Origin: JBFGCA01 sp041567315
GTDB lineage: Bacteria; Acidobacteriota; Thermoanaerobaculia; Multivoradales; JAHEKO01
Length of the DNA: 64,000 bases
Reading direction: 5' to 3'
Assembly: GCA_041567315.1 (NCBI GenBank)
Contig: JBFGCA010000007.1
Coordinates: 6,435 to 70,434, forward strand
The position numbers and the translations under genes were made by a program. The notes beneath the pieces were generated by a model. That model searched no databases. It saw only the letters and a program-made list of their open reading frames with translations, and had not been told where the DNA came from. How positions within the stretch are numbered: position 1 is the first letter of the stretch; each line of letters begins with the position of its first letter. Shown piece after piece: positions 34,374-42,722 of this stretch.

Positions 34374-35794
34374 CCCTGCCGTCCCGCCGACGCCAGGTCG
34401 GCGACCAGCGTGGCGAGGGCGGCCATCGGGCGGCCGCTTTCACCCTTGAGCCGCAGCTCGGTCTCCAGCACCCGGCCCGGAAGCCCGGCCAGCTTCGCCG
34501 GCGGCCAGCGGCAGGCGGCCAGATAGGCGCGGTGCAACCGGAAGGGGTGGACCCCGGCCAGCGGGTTACCGGCGCCGCCCTCGAGCTCGGCCTGGAGGGC
34601 CGGCGCCACCTGACTCTTGAACCGGCCGTAGTGGCCGACCCCGCGCGGCGCGCCGCTCACCGCCAGCATGCCGCCGACCGCGGTCAGCAGCCGGACGAAG
34701 CCGGCCAGCAGCGCGAAGAAGGAGAGCCGCGCCGCCACCGGGTCGGCGGCCGCCGCCAGCAGCCGGCGCAGCCGGTCGAGCGCCTCGGCGCCGCGCCCCT
34801 CGCCGATGGCGTCGAGGATCTTCCAGACGTCCTCCTGGCCGCGGTCGGCGACGCCGGTCTCGACCAGGCCGAGGTCGATCTCGCCGGGCCGCGCCAGGGT
34901 CGCCAGCTTGCGGTACTCGGCGGCGAAGCGGGCGCTGCTGTCGGCGGCGGCGGCGGCGCCCCGGCCGCCACGCTGCTGGAGGGTGCGGCGCGCCAGCTCG
35001 TCGAGGGCGTCGGGCCGGATGGCCACTCCCGACTCGCGCTCGAGCTCGGCGGCCAGCGGCTCGAGCCCCCCCCAGGCGCCGCCCCGCTTGGCCTCCACCC
35101 GGCCGACCTCGACCAGCGCCCCGCGCCCTGCCAGCGTCTTGACCAGCGGGTGGTCGCGGGCCACCGCGCTTTCGGCCAGCACCAGCGCATGGTTGTCCGG
35201 CAGCCCGCCTTCGGCGATCTCGGCCAGCGCCGCCAGCTCGCTGCCGGAGAAGCCTTCGAGCCGGCTGGCCCGGGCCGCCTCCAGCAGCTCGGCCAGCTGT
35301 TCGCGGCGCTCCTCCACCCTGGCGCGCGACGCCTTGCCGCGCCCCCGGCCGCCGCCCTGGAGCGCCCAGGCCGGCAGCTTGCCGATGACCGCGGTCGCGG
35401 TGCCGGCCCGCGGGTCGAGGCCGAACAGCGCCAGCGTCCTCAGCAGCCGGCTCGCCGCCTGGCGCTCGCGGCCCGACAGCTCGCCGGCGCCGGCCAGGGG
35501 CAGCACCTCGCGCGCCTCGTCGATCAGCCCGGCCGCCGCCGCCCGGTCGGCCAGCACCGCGGTCTCCACCGCCACCAGCACCTTGGCCGGGGCGAAGAGC
35601 GAAAAGGTGCGCAGGTCGTCGAACAGCGGGGCGAGCGAGGCCGGCCGGCGGTGGACCTCGACGTCGCACCCGGCCTGCGCGGCCAGCGCTTCGCCCAGCC
35701 GGCTTGCCGCCGGCTCGGCCAGCACCCGGTCGCCGGCGACCAGGTAGAGGCGCTCCACCCGGCCCTCGCCGATCGCCGCCAGCAGCTCCTTCAT
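34370..35794 (-). CDS. holA: DNA polymerase III subunit delta
   Basis: A 474-residue clamp-loader delta subunit. The N-terminal domain starts KELLAAIGEGRVERLYLVAGDRVLAEPAA, like HolA's YLxxGDExxL; the conserved LRTFSLFAPAKVLVAVE follows (about 65-80); the C-terminal collar domain carries VWKILDAIGEGRGAEALDRLRRLL and the final RLHRAYLAACRWPPAKLAG. At 474 residues it is longer than E. coli HolA (343), with an Arg/Gly-rich insertion at about 150-165. A GTG four codons earlier is also open. It sits 40 bases after the LapA-LapB gene, same strand. Confidence 0.82.
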   Translation of the reverse strand: MKELLAAIGEGRVERLYLVAGDRVLAEPAASRLGEALAAQAGCDVEVHRRPASLAPLFDDLRTFSLFAPAKVLVAVETAVLADRAAAAGLIDEAREVLPLAGAGELSGRERQAASRLLRTLALFGLDPRAGTATAVIGKLPAWALQGGGRGRGKASRARVEERREQLAELLEAARASRLEGFSGSELAALAEIAEGGLPDNHALVLAESAVARDHPLVKTLAGRGALVEVGRVEAKRGGAWGGLEPLAAELERESGVAIRPDALDELARRTLQQRGGRGAAAAADSSARFAAEYRKLATLARPGEIDLGLVETGVADRGQEDVWKILDAIGEGRGAEALDRLRRLLAAAADPVAARLSFFALLAGFVRLLTAVGGMLAVSGAPRGVGHYGRFKSQVAPALQAELEGGAGNPLAGVHPFRLHRAYLAACRWPPAKLAGLPGRVLETELRLKGESGRPMAALATLVADLASAGRQG

Positions 35795-35834
35795 CGACTT
35801 CCCCACCGGCCCCGCGCGGCCCGCGCGGCGCCGC

Positions 35835-37223
35835 TCACGACTCGCCGTCGACCTGCCAGACCGGCCGCTCGCGCACCCCGGCCTCCTCGGGCGAGAGCCG
35901 TTCCTCCTCGAAGTCGAGCTCGACCGAGTTCCAGGAGCCGCACGCGTCGCAGCGGTCCACCCAGCCCGGATAGCGGTTGTGGCAGACCGCGCAGCGGTAC
36001 TCGCTGGCGTCGACCCCGGCCTGCCCGATGCAGGTCAGACAGGCCTCGACCGCTCGCGCCATCTCGCCCCGTCGCTGGTGGATGCGGGCCAGGAGCAAGT
36101 AGTACGTCGGCGAGCTGTGAACGCGCTCGGCGACGCCCTTGAGGGCCTTGAGCGCCTCGGCGTGCATCTCCAGGCGGTAGTAGAGCCGGCCCAGGAAGAA
36201 CCGCGGCATCAGGTCGTTCTCGGCGCCGGCGATCAGTTGATGGAGGGTCTCCATGGCCTCGAGTGGCTCTTCGCGCTCGATGTAATGGTCCTCGATCCGC
36301 TGCAGGAAGGTGGGGCTGCCGGTCAGCTCGAAGCCGCGCCGCCAGGCCGCCACCGCCGCTTCCGGGGCGTCTTCGAGCAACGCGCACTCGCCCAGCATGA
36401 TGTGGGCGGGCAGGAACCGGGGCTCCTCCTCGGCCAGCTGGAGGAAGATCCGCTTGGCGTCGGCCACCCGCTCGGCGCCCAGCTCGGCCACCCCCTGCTG
36501 GTAGGCCAGCCCCCGCCGGACGCCGACGTCCAGCTCCTGGCCGGCCCCGCCGCCGTTGTCGTCGAGCAGCCGGTCGACCTTCTCCTGGAGCCGCGCCGCC
36601 TCGGCCCACTGCTGGCGCCCCAGGGCGGCGTTGCGCAGCCGCCTGAGCACGGTCAGCCCCGAGCCCGGGAAGTCCCGCAGGATGCGGTCGTGGAGCTGCT
36701 CGGCGACCGCCGGCTCGCCCGCCGCCTGGTAGTCCTCGGCCAGCTCGTAGAGCACCGCCACGCTCTGCGGGTAGAGCACCGAGGCGCGGCGGTGGACCTC
36801 CACCGCCTCGGCGGCGCGCCCCTGGTGGCGCAGCACCTCGCCGTAGCGCAGCAGGGCCGCGAAGTCCTCCGGCTGGTCGGCCAGCACCCGCTCGAGCTCG
36901 ACCAGCGCCCGGCCCCACTGGCCGTCGACCTGCAGGTCCACCGCCCGCCGGAAGCTCCCCCGCAGGCTGCGCGCCTCGCGGCTCAGCCGCCGGTCGCGGC
37001 GCTGCGCCAGGTCGCGCTTGAGGGTCTCGATCAGCAGCACCGTCACCACCGGCAGAAAACCGGCGAGGAAGACGGTGACCAGGATGCCCCACAGGGGCAC
37101 CGCCCGCTCGGCGGTCAACCGGAATGGTTGACGCAGCAGCTCGATGTTCTGATGGGTGGCGTAGGAGGCCGCGACGACGACGGCGAGGGCGAAGAGGATG
37201 CCGACGAATGTGCGAACCCGCAT
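35835..37223 (-). CDS. LapA-LapB fusion: membrane-anchored TPR protein with rubredoxin-type metal site
   Basis: A 462-residue inner-membrane protein. Two helices (about 5-22 and 45-66) separated by a short loop and followed by a basic segment (LLIETLKRDLAQRRDRRL) resemble LapA/DUF1049. Residues 85-400 are TPR helices. The C-terminus has two CxxC pairs, Cys411/414 and Cys425/428 (CAVCHNRYPGWVDRCDACGS), matching the rubredoxin-like metal domain of LapB/YciM. In E. coli separate LapA and LapB control LpxC degradation with FtsH; here both appear fused in one chain, implying LPS control in this cell. The assignment rests on architecture. Confidence 0.8.
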   Translation of the reverse strand: MRVRTFVGILFALAVVVAASYATHQNIELLRQPFRLTAERAVPLWGILVTVFLAGFLPVVTVLLIETLKRDLAQRRDRRLSREARSLRGSFRRAVDLQVDGQWGRALVELERVLADQPEDFAALLRYGEVLRHQGRAAEAVEVHRRASVLYPQSVAVLYELAEDYQAAGEPAVAEQLHDRILRDFPGSGLTVLRRLRNAALGRQQWAEAARLQEKVDRLLDDNGGGAGQELDVGVRRGLAYQQGVAELGAERVADAKRIFLQLAEEEPRFLPAHIMLGECALLEDAPEAAVAAWRRGFELTGSPTFLQRIEDHYIEREEPLEAMETLHQLIAGAENDLMPRFFLGRLYYRLEMHAEALKALKGVAERVHSSPTYYLLLARIHQRRGEMARAVEACLTCIGQAGVDASEYRCAVCHNRYPGWVDRCDACGSWNSVELDFEEERLSPEEAGVRERPVWQVDGES

Positions 37224-37277
37224 AAGCCCCGTGGTCAGGGGCGGAAGACGACGGTCGCCCGGGCGACCCCGCCGGCC

Positions 37278-37694
37278 CTAACCTTCCAGCGGCAGGCCCT
37301 GCTCCGCCTGCTCCTGGCAATCGATACAGTAACGCGCCCAGGGCACCGCCAGCAAGCGGGGTTTGGGAATCGGCTGCTCGCAGTTGAGACAGCGGCCGTA
37401 GGTGCCCTTGTCGAGCCGGTCGAGGGCGCTTTCGATCTGGAGCAGTGTCTGGCGCTCGGAGTCGGAGATGGCGAACATGAACTCGCGGTTGTAGGAGTTG
37501 TTGGCGCGGTCGACGATGTCTTCGCCGGCCGTGTCACCGGCCTCCTGGCCGACCTGGAGGTCGCGCTCGTAGAGACTGAAGATCTCCTGGCGCTGCTGCT
37601 CCAGCCGCCGCCGGTGGCTCTCCAGCCCCTTGGCACCCGCCTTCGGGGCAGTCCGTGTCCTGCTGCTCGCCCTGCCGACCTTTGCCTTCGCCAA
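37278..37694 (-). CDS. DksA/TraR family C4 zinc-finger protein
   Basis: A 138-residue protein. A helical hairpin (about 25-95, LEQQRQEIFSLYERDLQVGQEA, DIVDRANNSYNREF) precedes the C4 zinc finger: CLNC (YGRCLNCEQPIP) and CIDC (YCIDCQEQAE). DksA-type proteins bind RNA polymerase with ppGpp. The coiled-coil tip lacks the classical DxxDxA arrangement in full, so it may be a DksA-like rather than canonical DksA. I chose the TTG at 37694 because AAGGAGAGG lies just upstream; a GTG at 37757 is also open. Confidence 0.8.
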   Translation of the reverse strand: MAKAKVGRASSRTRTAPKAGAKGLESHRRRLEQQRQEIFSLYERDLQVGQEAGDTAGEDIVDRANNSYNREFMFAISDSERQTLLQIESALDRLDKGTYGRCLNCEQPIPKPRLLAVPWARYCIDCQEQAEQGLPLEG

Positions 37695-37764
37695 ACCGCC
37701 TCTCCTTTGCCGGGGGAACCCGGATTCCGCGCCCTTTTGCCGGGGAGCGCCGGGCACAGAAACG

Positions 37765-38241
37765 CTACAACGGCCCCCGATGGTACTTTATTCCCGCCCG
37801 TAAGGTAAGCGAGCGGTAGATCTGCTCGTAGAGCACCAGTCGGGCCAGCTCGTGGGGGAGGGTGAGCGGGCCCAGCGACAGGCGCTCCCGGCAGCCCCGC
37901 CGGACGCCCGGCGCCAGGCCCAGGTCCGAGCCGATCAGGAAGGCGACCGGTCGAGCCGTGCTTTCCAGCCGGCGGGCCAGCCAGCGGGCCAGCTCCTCGG
38001 AGTCGCGCTGCCGCCCCCGGCGATCGAGCGCGACCGTCCAGCTGCCGGCAGGCGCCGCCGCCAGCAGCGCCCGGCCCTCGTCCTCCAGCCGCCCCGGGTC
38101 GTTGGCCGCCGTCTTGCTGCGCACCGCCAGCTCGGAGACCTCGACGAACCGGCGGATCCGCCGGCGGTAGCGCCCGCACAGGTCCCCCCAGGCGTCGCGG
38201 CGGCGGCGCCCGGCCCAGATCACGATCAGCCGCCGCCCCAT
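37765..38241 (-). CDS. rlmH: 23S rRNA (pseudouridine-1915-N3)-methyltransferase RlmH
   Basis: A 158-residue SPOUT methyltransferase that modifies helix 69 of 23S rRNA. The family core is VALDRRGRQRDSEELARWL, then VAFLIGSDLGLAPGVRR (the IGGxxG loop, here slightly altered), SLGPLTLPHELARLVLYEQIYRSLTL and the C-terminal AGIKYHRGPL, equivalent to the conserved YHR. The length is normal. It is adjacent to the DksA-type gene on the same strand. Confidence 0.9.
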   Translation of the reverse strand: MGRRLIVIWAGRRRRDAWGDLCGRYRRRIRRFVEVSELAVRSKTAANDPGRLEDEGRALLAAAPAGSWTVALDRRGRQRDSEELARWLARRLESTARPVAFLIGSDLGLAPGVRRGCRERLSLGPLTLPHELARLVLYEQIYRSLTLRAGIKYHRGPL

Positions 38242-38266
38242 CAGACCAGCCTACCTCCGATGCGCG

Positions 38267-38275
38267 TGCTATTCT
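38267..38275 (+). promoter_or_regulatory. extended -10 promoter, leaderless gene
   Basis: TGC-TATTCT ends 9 bases before the ATG at 38285. No ribosome-binding site lies between them, and the predicted transcription start is about 3 bases before the ATG. Confidence 0.45.
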
Positions 38276-38284
38276 GCGGGGCTC

Positions 38285-39283
38285 ATGTCCGCCGCCCGCA
38301 CGTCGCTCGAGGAGCAGAAGCGACGTCGCCGCAAGCGGCTCGTGCGCGGCCTGCTGCTGGGGGGCGCTGCGGTGGGGCTGCCGGCGCTCGCCAACGCCCT
38401 CATCGCCCGCCGCAGCGCCCGTCTCGAGCGCCCGGCCTGGGGCCGCACCGGCCGCTACGCCTGGAAGTTCGGAGAGGTTCTCTACCAGCACCTGGGCCGC
38501 GGCCGGCCGCTGGTATTGCTGCACTCCTTCGGCCCCGGGCACGACGCCGAGGAGTGGCGCCCGGTGGCCGAGCGGCTGGCGGCCCGCTACCGGCCACACG
38601 CCCTCGAGCTGCTCGGCTGGGGGGCCTCCGACAAGCCCCCCGTGGCCTACGACGACGAGCTCTACATCCAGCTCATCGCCGACTTCATCGAGGACGTCGT
38701 CGCCCAGCGCTGCGTGCTGGTGGGCGCGGGCTTGAGCGCCGCCTACGCGCTGCAGGTGGCGGTCGACCGGCCGGAGCTGGTTCGCGCCCTGGCGCTGGTG
38801 GCCCCGTCGGGCATCTCGCTCAACGCCGACGAGCCCGACCTCAAGGACGCCCTGCTCCACCGCCTGCTGAGGGTGCCGGTGCTGGGTACCGCCGCCCTCA
38901 ACCTGTTCACCAGCCGCAGCGCCCTCCAGCAGTACCTGAGGCGCGACGTCTTCACCGCCCCGGAGCGGGCCGACGCGGCGCGCCTCGACCACTACTACCG
39001 CTCGTCCCACCAGCCGGGTGGACACGCCCCGCTGGCCGCCTACCTGAGCGGCTATCTCAACCACCGGGTGGACGAGGCCCTCGGCCGGCTGGATGCGCCG
39101 CTGTGGCTCGGCTGGGGCCGGCACGCCAAGGCGCCACCGGTGGAGACCGCCGACCTGTGGCTGCAGCGGGCGCCGGACGCCGACCTCGAGGTGTTCGAGG
39201 ACTGCGGGAACCTGCCCCACCTGGAGAGCCCGGCGTCCTTCTACCGCCGCCTGCACCGCTTCCTCGACCGCCTGACCGCCTGA
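38285..39283 (+). CDS. Alpha/beta fold hydrolase, N-terminally anchored
   Basis: A 332-residue hydrolase-fold protein. A basic start (RRRRKRLVRG) and hydrophobic segment (about 22-42) suggest membrane attachment. The fold is seen in VLLHSFGPGHDAEEW, ELLGWGASDKP, the elbow VLVGAGLSAAYAL (nucleophile Ser at about 151; G-x-S reads GLS, not canonical GxSxG) and NLPHLESPASF with the His. The third-residue loop LGWGRHAKAPP lacks an obvious catalytic Asp. Activity is uncertain; it could be a haloperoxidase-like or bacteriochlorophyll-operon-type hydrolase. Confidence 0.75.
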   Translation: MSAARTSLEEQKRRRRKRLVRGLLLGGAAVGLPALANALIARRSARLERPAWGRTGRYAWKFGEVLYQHLGRGRPLVLLHSFGPGHDAEEWRPVAERLAARYRPHALELLGWGASDKPPVAYDDELYIQLIADFIEDVVAQRCVLVGAGLSAAYALQVAVDRPELVRALALVAPSGISLNADEPDLKDALLHRLLRVPVLGTAALNLFTSRSALQQYLRRDVFTAPERADAARLDHYYRSSHQPGGHAPLAAYLSGYLNHRVDEALGRLDAPLWLGWGRHAKAPPVETADLWLQRAPDADLEVFEDCGNLPHLESPASFYRRLHRFLDRLTA

Positions 39284-39309
39284 GGCGGAGGGGCCCGAGC
39301 TGCCTGCCG

Positions 39310-39371
39310 CCTTGACCTCGACGCCAATGACTAGATCATCCACCAACCCTTCATCCGTTACGGTCCACCAG
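39310..39371 (+). repeat. MITE-like element, partial copy 2
   Basis: It holds one terminus only: TTCATCCGTTACGGTCCA at its right end, preceded by GATCATCCAC and CTTGACCTCGA, which match the inner left arm of the full copy at 48498 (inverted). The other end is lost. It ends 12 bases before the phosphomannomutase ATG, so it lies in that gene's promoter/leader region. Confidence 0.7.
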
Positions 39372-39382
39372 AGGGTGAGCGA

Positions 39383-40744
39383 ATGAGCGGAATCTTCAAG
39401 GCCTACGACGTGCGCGGGATCTATCCGGGAGAGCTGGACGAGGAGATCGCCCGCCGCATCGGCCTCGCCTTTCCCTTCCTGCTGGACGAGGAGGACCGCG
39501 CCGCTGGCGACCGGGTGGTGGTGAGCCGCGACATGCGGGCGCACAGCGTGCCGCTGGCCGCCGCGCTGATCGACGGGCTGCGCGCCAGCGGGCTGACGGT
39601 GGTCGACATCGGCCTCGCCACCACCCCGATGAACTACTTCGCGGTCGGGCACCTGGGAACCGCCGGCGGCATCCAGGTGACCGCCAGCCACAACCCGGCG
39701 CGCTACAACGGGTTCAAGCTGAGCCGCCGCGAGGCGCGGCCGGTGTCGGGCGACCACGGCATCCCCCTGCTCGAGCAGAAGGCGGCCGGCGGCGGCGAGC
39801 TGCCGGCGGCCGCCCAGCGCGGCGGCCTCGAGCGGGCGGCGGTCGCCGACGCCTACCGGCGGCACGTTCTCTCGTTCCTCCAGGTCCCGGAAGGGGCACC
39901 GCGGCTCAAGGTGGTGGTCGACGCGGCCAACGGCATGGGGGTCCTCTACCGCGAGCTGCTCGCCGCGCTGCAGATCGACCTCGACCTGCTCTACTTCGAG
40001 CTCGACGGCACCTTCCCCAACCACGAGGCCAACCCGCTCAAGCTGGAGAACCTGCGCGATCTGTGCGAACGGGTGCGCGCGACCGGTGCCGACCTGGGGG
40101 TGTCGTTCGACGGCGACGCCGACCGCGCAGCCTTCGTCGACGAGCGCGGCGAGTCGGTGGGCAGCGACCTGATCACCGCCCTGATCGCCGGCGAGCTGCT
40201 GGCCCACGAGCCCGGCCGGGCGGTGCTCTACGACCTGCGCTCCTCGCGGGCGGTGCCCGAGTACATCACCGAATGTGGCGGGGTGCCGGTCCGCGAACGG
40301 GTCGGGCACTCCTTCATGAAGGCGACGCTACGCGCCCGGGAGGGGATCTTCGGCGGCGAGCTGGCCGGCCATTACTACTTCCGCGACAACTACCACGCCG
40401 ACTGCGCGGCGCTGGCGGTCGTGGAGATCCTCAACCTGCTCCGCCGGCACCGGCAGCCGCTGTCGAAGCTGGTCGAGCCGCTGGCGCGCTACGCCAAGAG
40501 CCCGGAGATCAACTTTCAGGTCGAGGACAAGCAGGGCAAGATCGCCGCCCTCGCCGAGCGCTACGCCGACGGCGAGATCGACTACCTGGACGGCATCACG
40601 GTCCAGTACCCCGACTGGTGGTTCAACGTTCGGCCCTCCAACACCGAGCCCTATCTGCGGCTGGTGCTCGAGGCCGACGCCGCCGAGGAGCTGGCGCGGC
40701 GCCGCGCCGAGCTGGAGGCCCAGCTCGGCACTCCGGCGCACTGA
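39383..40744 (+). CDS. Phosphomannomutase/phosphoglucomutase (alpha-D-phosphohexomutase)
   Basis: A 453-residue enzyme of the AlgC/ManB type that interconverts hexose 1- and 6-phosphates for LPS/exopolysaccharide precursors. The four-domain pattern is intact: the start FKAYDVRGIYPGEL, the phosphoserine loop TASHNPARYNG, the metal-binding loop SFDGDADRAAF, the sugar-specificity loop GGELAGHYYF, and the C-terminal phosphate-binding RPSNTEPYLRL. A GAGGGTGAGCG site precedes the ATG. A partial MITE end lies 12 bases upstream. Confidence 0.93.
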   Translation: MSGIFKAYDVRGIYPGELDEEIARRIGLAFPFLLDEEDRAAGDRVVVSRDMRAHSVPLAAALIDGLRASGLTVVDIGLATTPMNYFAVGHLGTAGGIQVTASHNPARYNGFKLSRREARPVSGDHGIPLLEQKAAGGGELPAAAQRGGLERAAVADAYRRHVLSFLQVPEGAPRLKVVVDAANGMGVLYRELLAALQIDLDLLYFELDGTFPNHEANPLKLENLRDLCERVRATGADLGVSFDGDADRAAFVDERGESVGSDLITALIAGELLAHEPGRAVLYDLRSSRAVPEYITECGGVPVRERVGHSFMKATLRAREGIFGGELAGHYYFRDNYHADCAALAVVEILNLLRRHRQPLSKLVEPLARYAKSPEINFQVEDKQGKIAALAERYADGEIDYLDGITVQYPDWWFNVRPSNTEPYLRLVLEADAAEELARRRAELEAQLGTPAH

Positions 40745-40778
40745 GCGCCGGAGCCCTCGCCCGTCTCTACCCGCGGTC

Positions 40779-41471
40779 TCAGTCCCGGCGGCCGCCCAGC
40801 AGGCCGGCGCGCATCAGGAAGTAGAGCAGGGTCAGCAGGGTGGAGATCGCCGCCGCCACGTAGGTCAGCGCCGCCGCGTTGAGGACGCGGTCGACCCCCT
40901 CGCGCTCCTGCGCCAGCACGATGCCGTGGGCCACCGCCAGCTTCTTGGCGCGGGCCGAGGCGTCGAACTCGACCGGCAGGGTGACGACCTGGAAGAGCAG
41001 TACGGCCGAGAACAGCACGGCGCCGACCAGCACCATGTTGGTGGAGGCGAACATCAGCCCCATCACCATCACGATGTAGCCCAGACCCGAGCCGATGTTG
41101 GCGGTGGGCACCAGCAGCGACCGGAGCCACAGCGGCTTGTAGGCGGTGGCGTGCTGGATGGCGTGGCCGGCCTCGTGGCAGGCGACGCCGACCGCGGCGA
41201 CCGACGGCGTGCCGTAGACGGCGTCGGAAAGGGCCAGGGTCTTGTTCACCGGGTTGTAGTGGTCCGACAGGAACCCGCGGGTGGGCACCACCTTGACGTC
41301 GGTCAGTCCCGCCCGGTCGAGCAGGGTCTGCGCGGCCTGAGCGCCGGTCAGACCGGAGAGCACCCGGACGCGCGAGTACTTCTTGAACGCCGACTTGGTC
41401 CGGAAGCTCGCCCACAGCGACAGCAGGAAGGCGGGGGCGACGAATAACAGGTAGGTGGGCTCGAAGTACAT
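40779..41471 (-). CDS. YugP-type membrane zinc metallopeptidase
   Basis: A 230-residue membrane protein of the Zn_peptidase_2/YugP family. An N-terminal membrane helix (about 5-20) is followed by a soluble segment, the zinc motif CHEAGHAIQHA (HExxH, about 109-113) and three further helices around it; PVEFDASARAKKLAV is the conserved sequence bearing the third metal ligand. The substrate is unknown. The ATG at 41471 is within a 500-base divergent region that is mostly repeat DNA. Confidence 0.88.
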   Translation of the reverse strand: MYFEPTYLLFVAPAFLLSLWASFRTKSAFKKYSRVRVLSGLTGAQAAQTLLDRAGLTDVKVVPTRGFLSDHYNPVNKTLALSDAVYGTPSVAAVGVACHEAGHAIQHATAYKPLWLRSLLVPTANIGSGLGYIVMVMGLMFASTNMVLVGAVLFSAVLLFQVVTLPVEFDASARAKKLAVAHGIVLAQEREGVDRVLNAAALTYVAAAISTLLTLLYFLMRAGLLGGRRD

Positions 41472-41593
41472 GGCGCGGGTCTCCTTCGCCACCCTCTCCA
41501 ACCGGGTGCCGGGCGGCGTTATTTCAGGGTGGTGCCGCGTCCCCGGGAGGGCGGGGAGGGCTGAGGGGGCCATTGTAGGACACCCCGGTTGTG

Positions 41594-41900
41594 GGCTCGG
41601 TGGCGAGAGCCGACCGGAGCGGGACCTGGGCACGCAAGGGCCTGACAGGTGAAGGCTCGGTAGCGAGGGCCGACCGGGGCGCGGCGCGACTGGGGACGGA
41701 GCGGGCCTGGCAGATGAGGGGTCGGTGGCGAGAGCCGACCGGGGCGGGGCGCGACTGGGCACGCAACGGGCCTGACGGACTTGACGGGGGAGGCCCGTTG
41801 CTCCTATCCGCCGAGCGCTGGACGGCACTCGAGCTTCGCGGCCCATCGCAAGCGCTCGGCTCCAGGTCCCTGTCGAGCCCCGCCCCGGCCGGCTCCTGCG
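41594..41900 (+). repeat. palindromic intergenic element, family 2, copy C, with tandemly repeated left end
   Basis: The left-end module (GGCTCGGTGGCGAGAGCCGA and following) occurs three times at 41594, 41654 and 41719, about 60-65 bases apart. Only the third continues into the complete element with hairpin CAACGGGCCT...AGGCCCGTTG around GACGGACTTGACGGGGG and the right end GAGCCCCGCCCCGGCCGGCTC-like. The variant stem keeps pairing (compensatory changes). It fills most of the 506-base divergent gap 41472-41977. Confidence 0.85.
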
Positions 41901-41977
41901 CGGTCCGAGGCAACTGCCTGCAACGTCTGCGAAGAGAACAGTTCGTGTGGGAAGATTCCGTGATTGATGAGCGGTGA

Positions 41978-42706
41978 ATGCCGATGACGAGCGCTGGTGC
42001 TGAGCGGGTCGCGCTGGTGACCGGGGGGAGCCGGGGGATCGGGCGGGCGATCGTGGAGCGGTTGCTCGAGAGGGGGTGGCGGGTGTTCTTCTGCGGGCGG
42101 ACGCCGGGGTCGGTCGAGGCGGCGGTGGCGGAGCTGCGCGAGCGCTACCCGGGCCGGGTGGCGGGGCGGGCGGCGGAAGTGGGCGAACCGGATCAGGTGG
42201 AGCGGCTGGTCGCGGGCGTCGTGGAGGCGGCGGGGCGGCTGGATCTCCTGGTCAACAACGCCGGCGCCGGGGTGTTCGCGCCGGTCGACGAGATCGGCCT
42301 CGAGGACTGGCAGCGGCTGCTGGCCACCAACCTGAGCGGCGCCTTCTACGCGATCCGCGCGGCGGCGCCGGTGATGAAACGCCAGGGCGCGGGCTGGATC
42401 GTCAACGTCGCCTCGCTGGCCGCGCGGCATCCGATGGCCGGTGGCGCCGCCTACAACGCGAGCAAGTTCGGGCTGCTGGGTCTTTCCGACGCCGCCATGC
42501 TGGACTTGAGACCGCACGGCGTCCGGGTCGCGGCGGTGCTGCCGGGCAGCGTCGACACCGGCTTCGGCGGGCGCCGCGCCGGCGAGGGCTCTTCCTGGCG
42601 GCTCGACCCCGGGGACGTCGCCCGCGCGGTCACCGACCTGCTGGACTACCCGGACCGGGCGCTGCCCAGCCGGCTCGAGCTGCGGCCCAGCCGGCCGCCC
42701 AAGTAG
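41978..42706 (+). CDS. SDR family NAD(P)-dependent oxidoreductase
   Basis: A 242-residue classical short-chain dehydrogenase: cofactor motif TGGSRGIG (about 15-22), NNAGAGV (about 89-95), catalytic Asn in ATNLSGAF, Ser in VNVASLAA and the YNASK Tyr/Lys pair (about 156-160), then PGSVDTGF. An Arg in FCGRTP after strand 2 suggests NADP preference. The substrate is unknown. There is no clear ribosome-binding site; a second ATG two codons in is possible. It converges with the anti-sigma gene. Confidence 0.88.
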   Translation: MPMTSAGAERVALVTGGSRGIGRAIVERLLERGWRVFFCGRTPGSVEAAVAELRERYPGRVAGRAAEVGEPDQVERLVAGVVEAAGRLDLLVNNAGAGVFAPVDEIGLEDWQRLLATNLSGAFYAIRAAAPVMKRQGAGWIVNVASLAARHPMAGGAAYNASKFGLLGLSDAAMLDLRPHGVRVAAVLPGSVDTGFGGRRAGEGSSWRLDPGDVARAVTDLLDYPDRALPSRLELRPSRPPK

Positions 42707-42722
42707 GCGGGCAGCGGCGGAT

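Noticed and set aside
37235..40309. 1,024-codon open frame on the minus strand
   Set aside because: It runs antisense to the alpha/beta hydrolase and phosphomannomutase genes and across the DksA-type gene. It is an effect of high GC third positions; no domain is recognisable.
41594..41760. CRISPR-like direct repeats
   Set aside because: Only three imperfect 60-65 base units without distinct spacers; they are left ends of the dispersed palindromic element.
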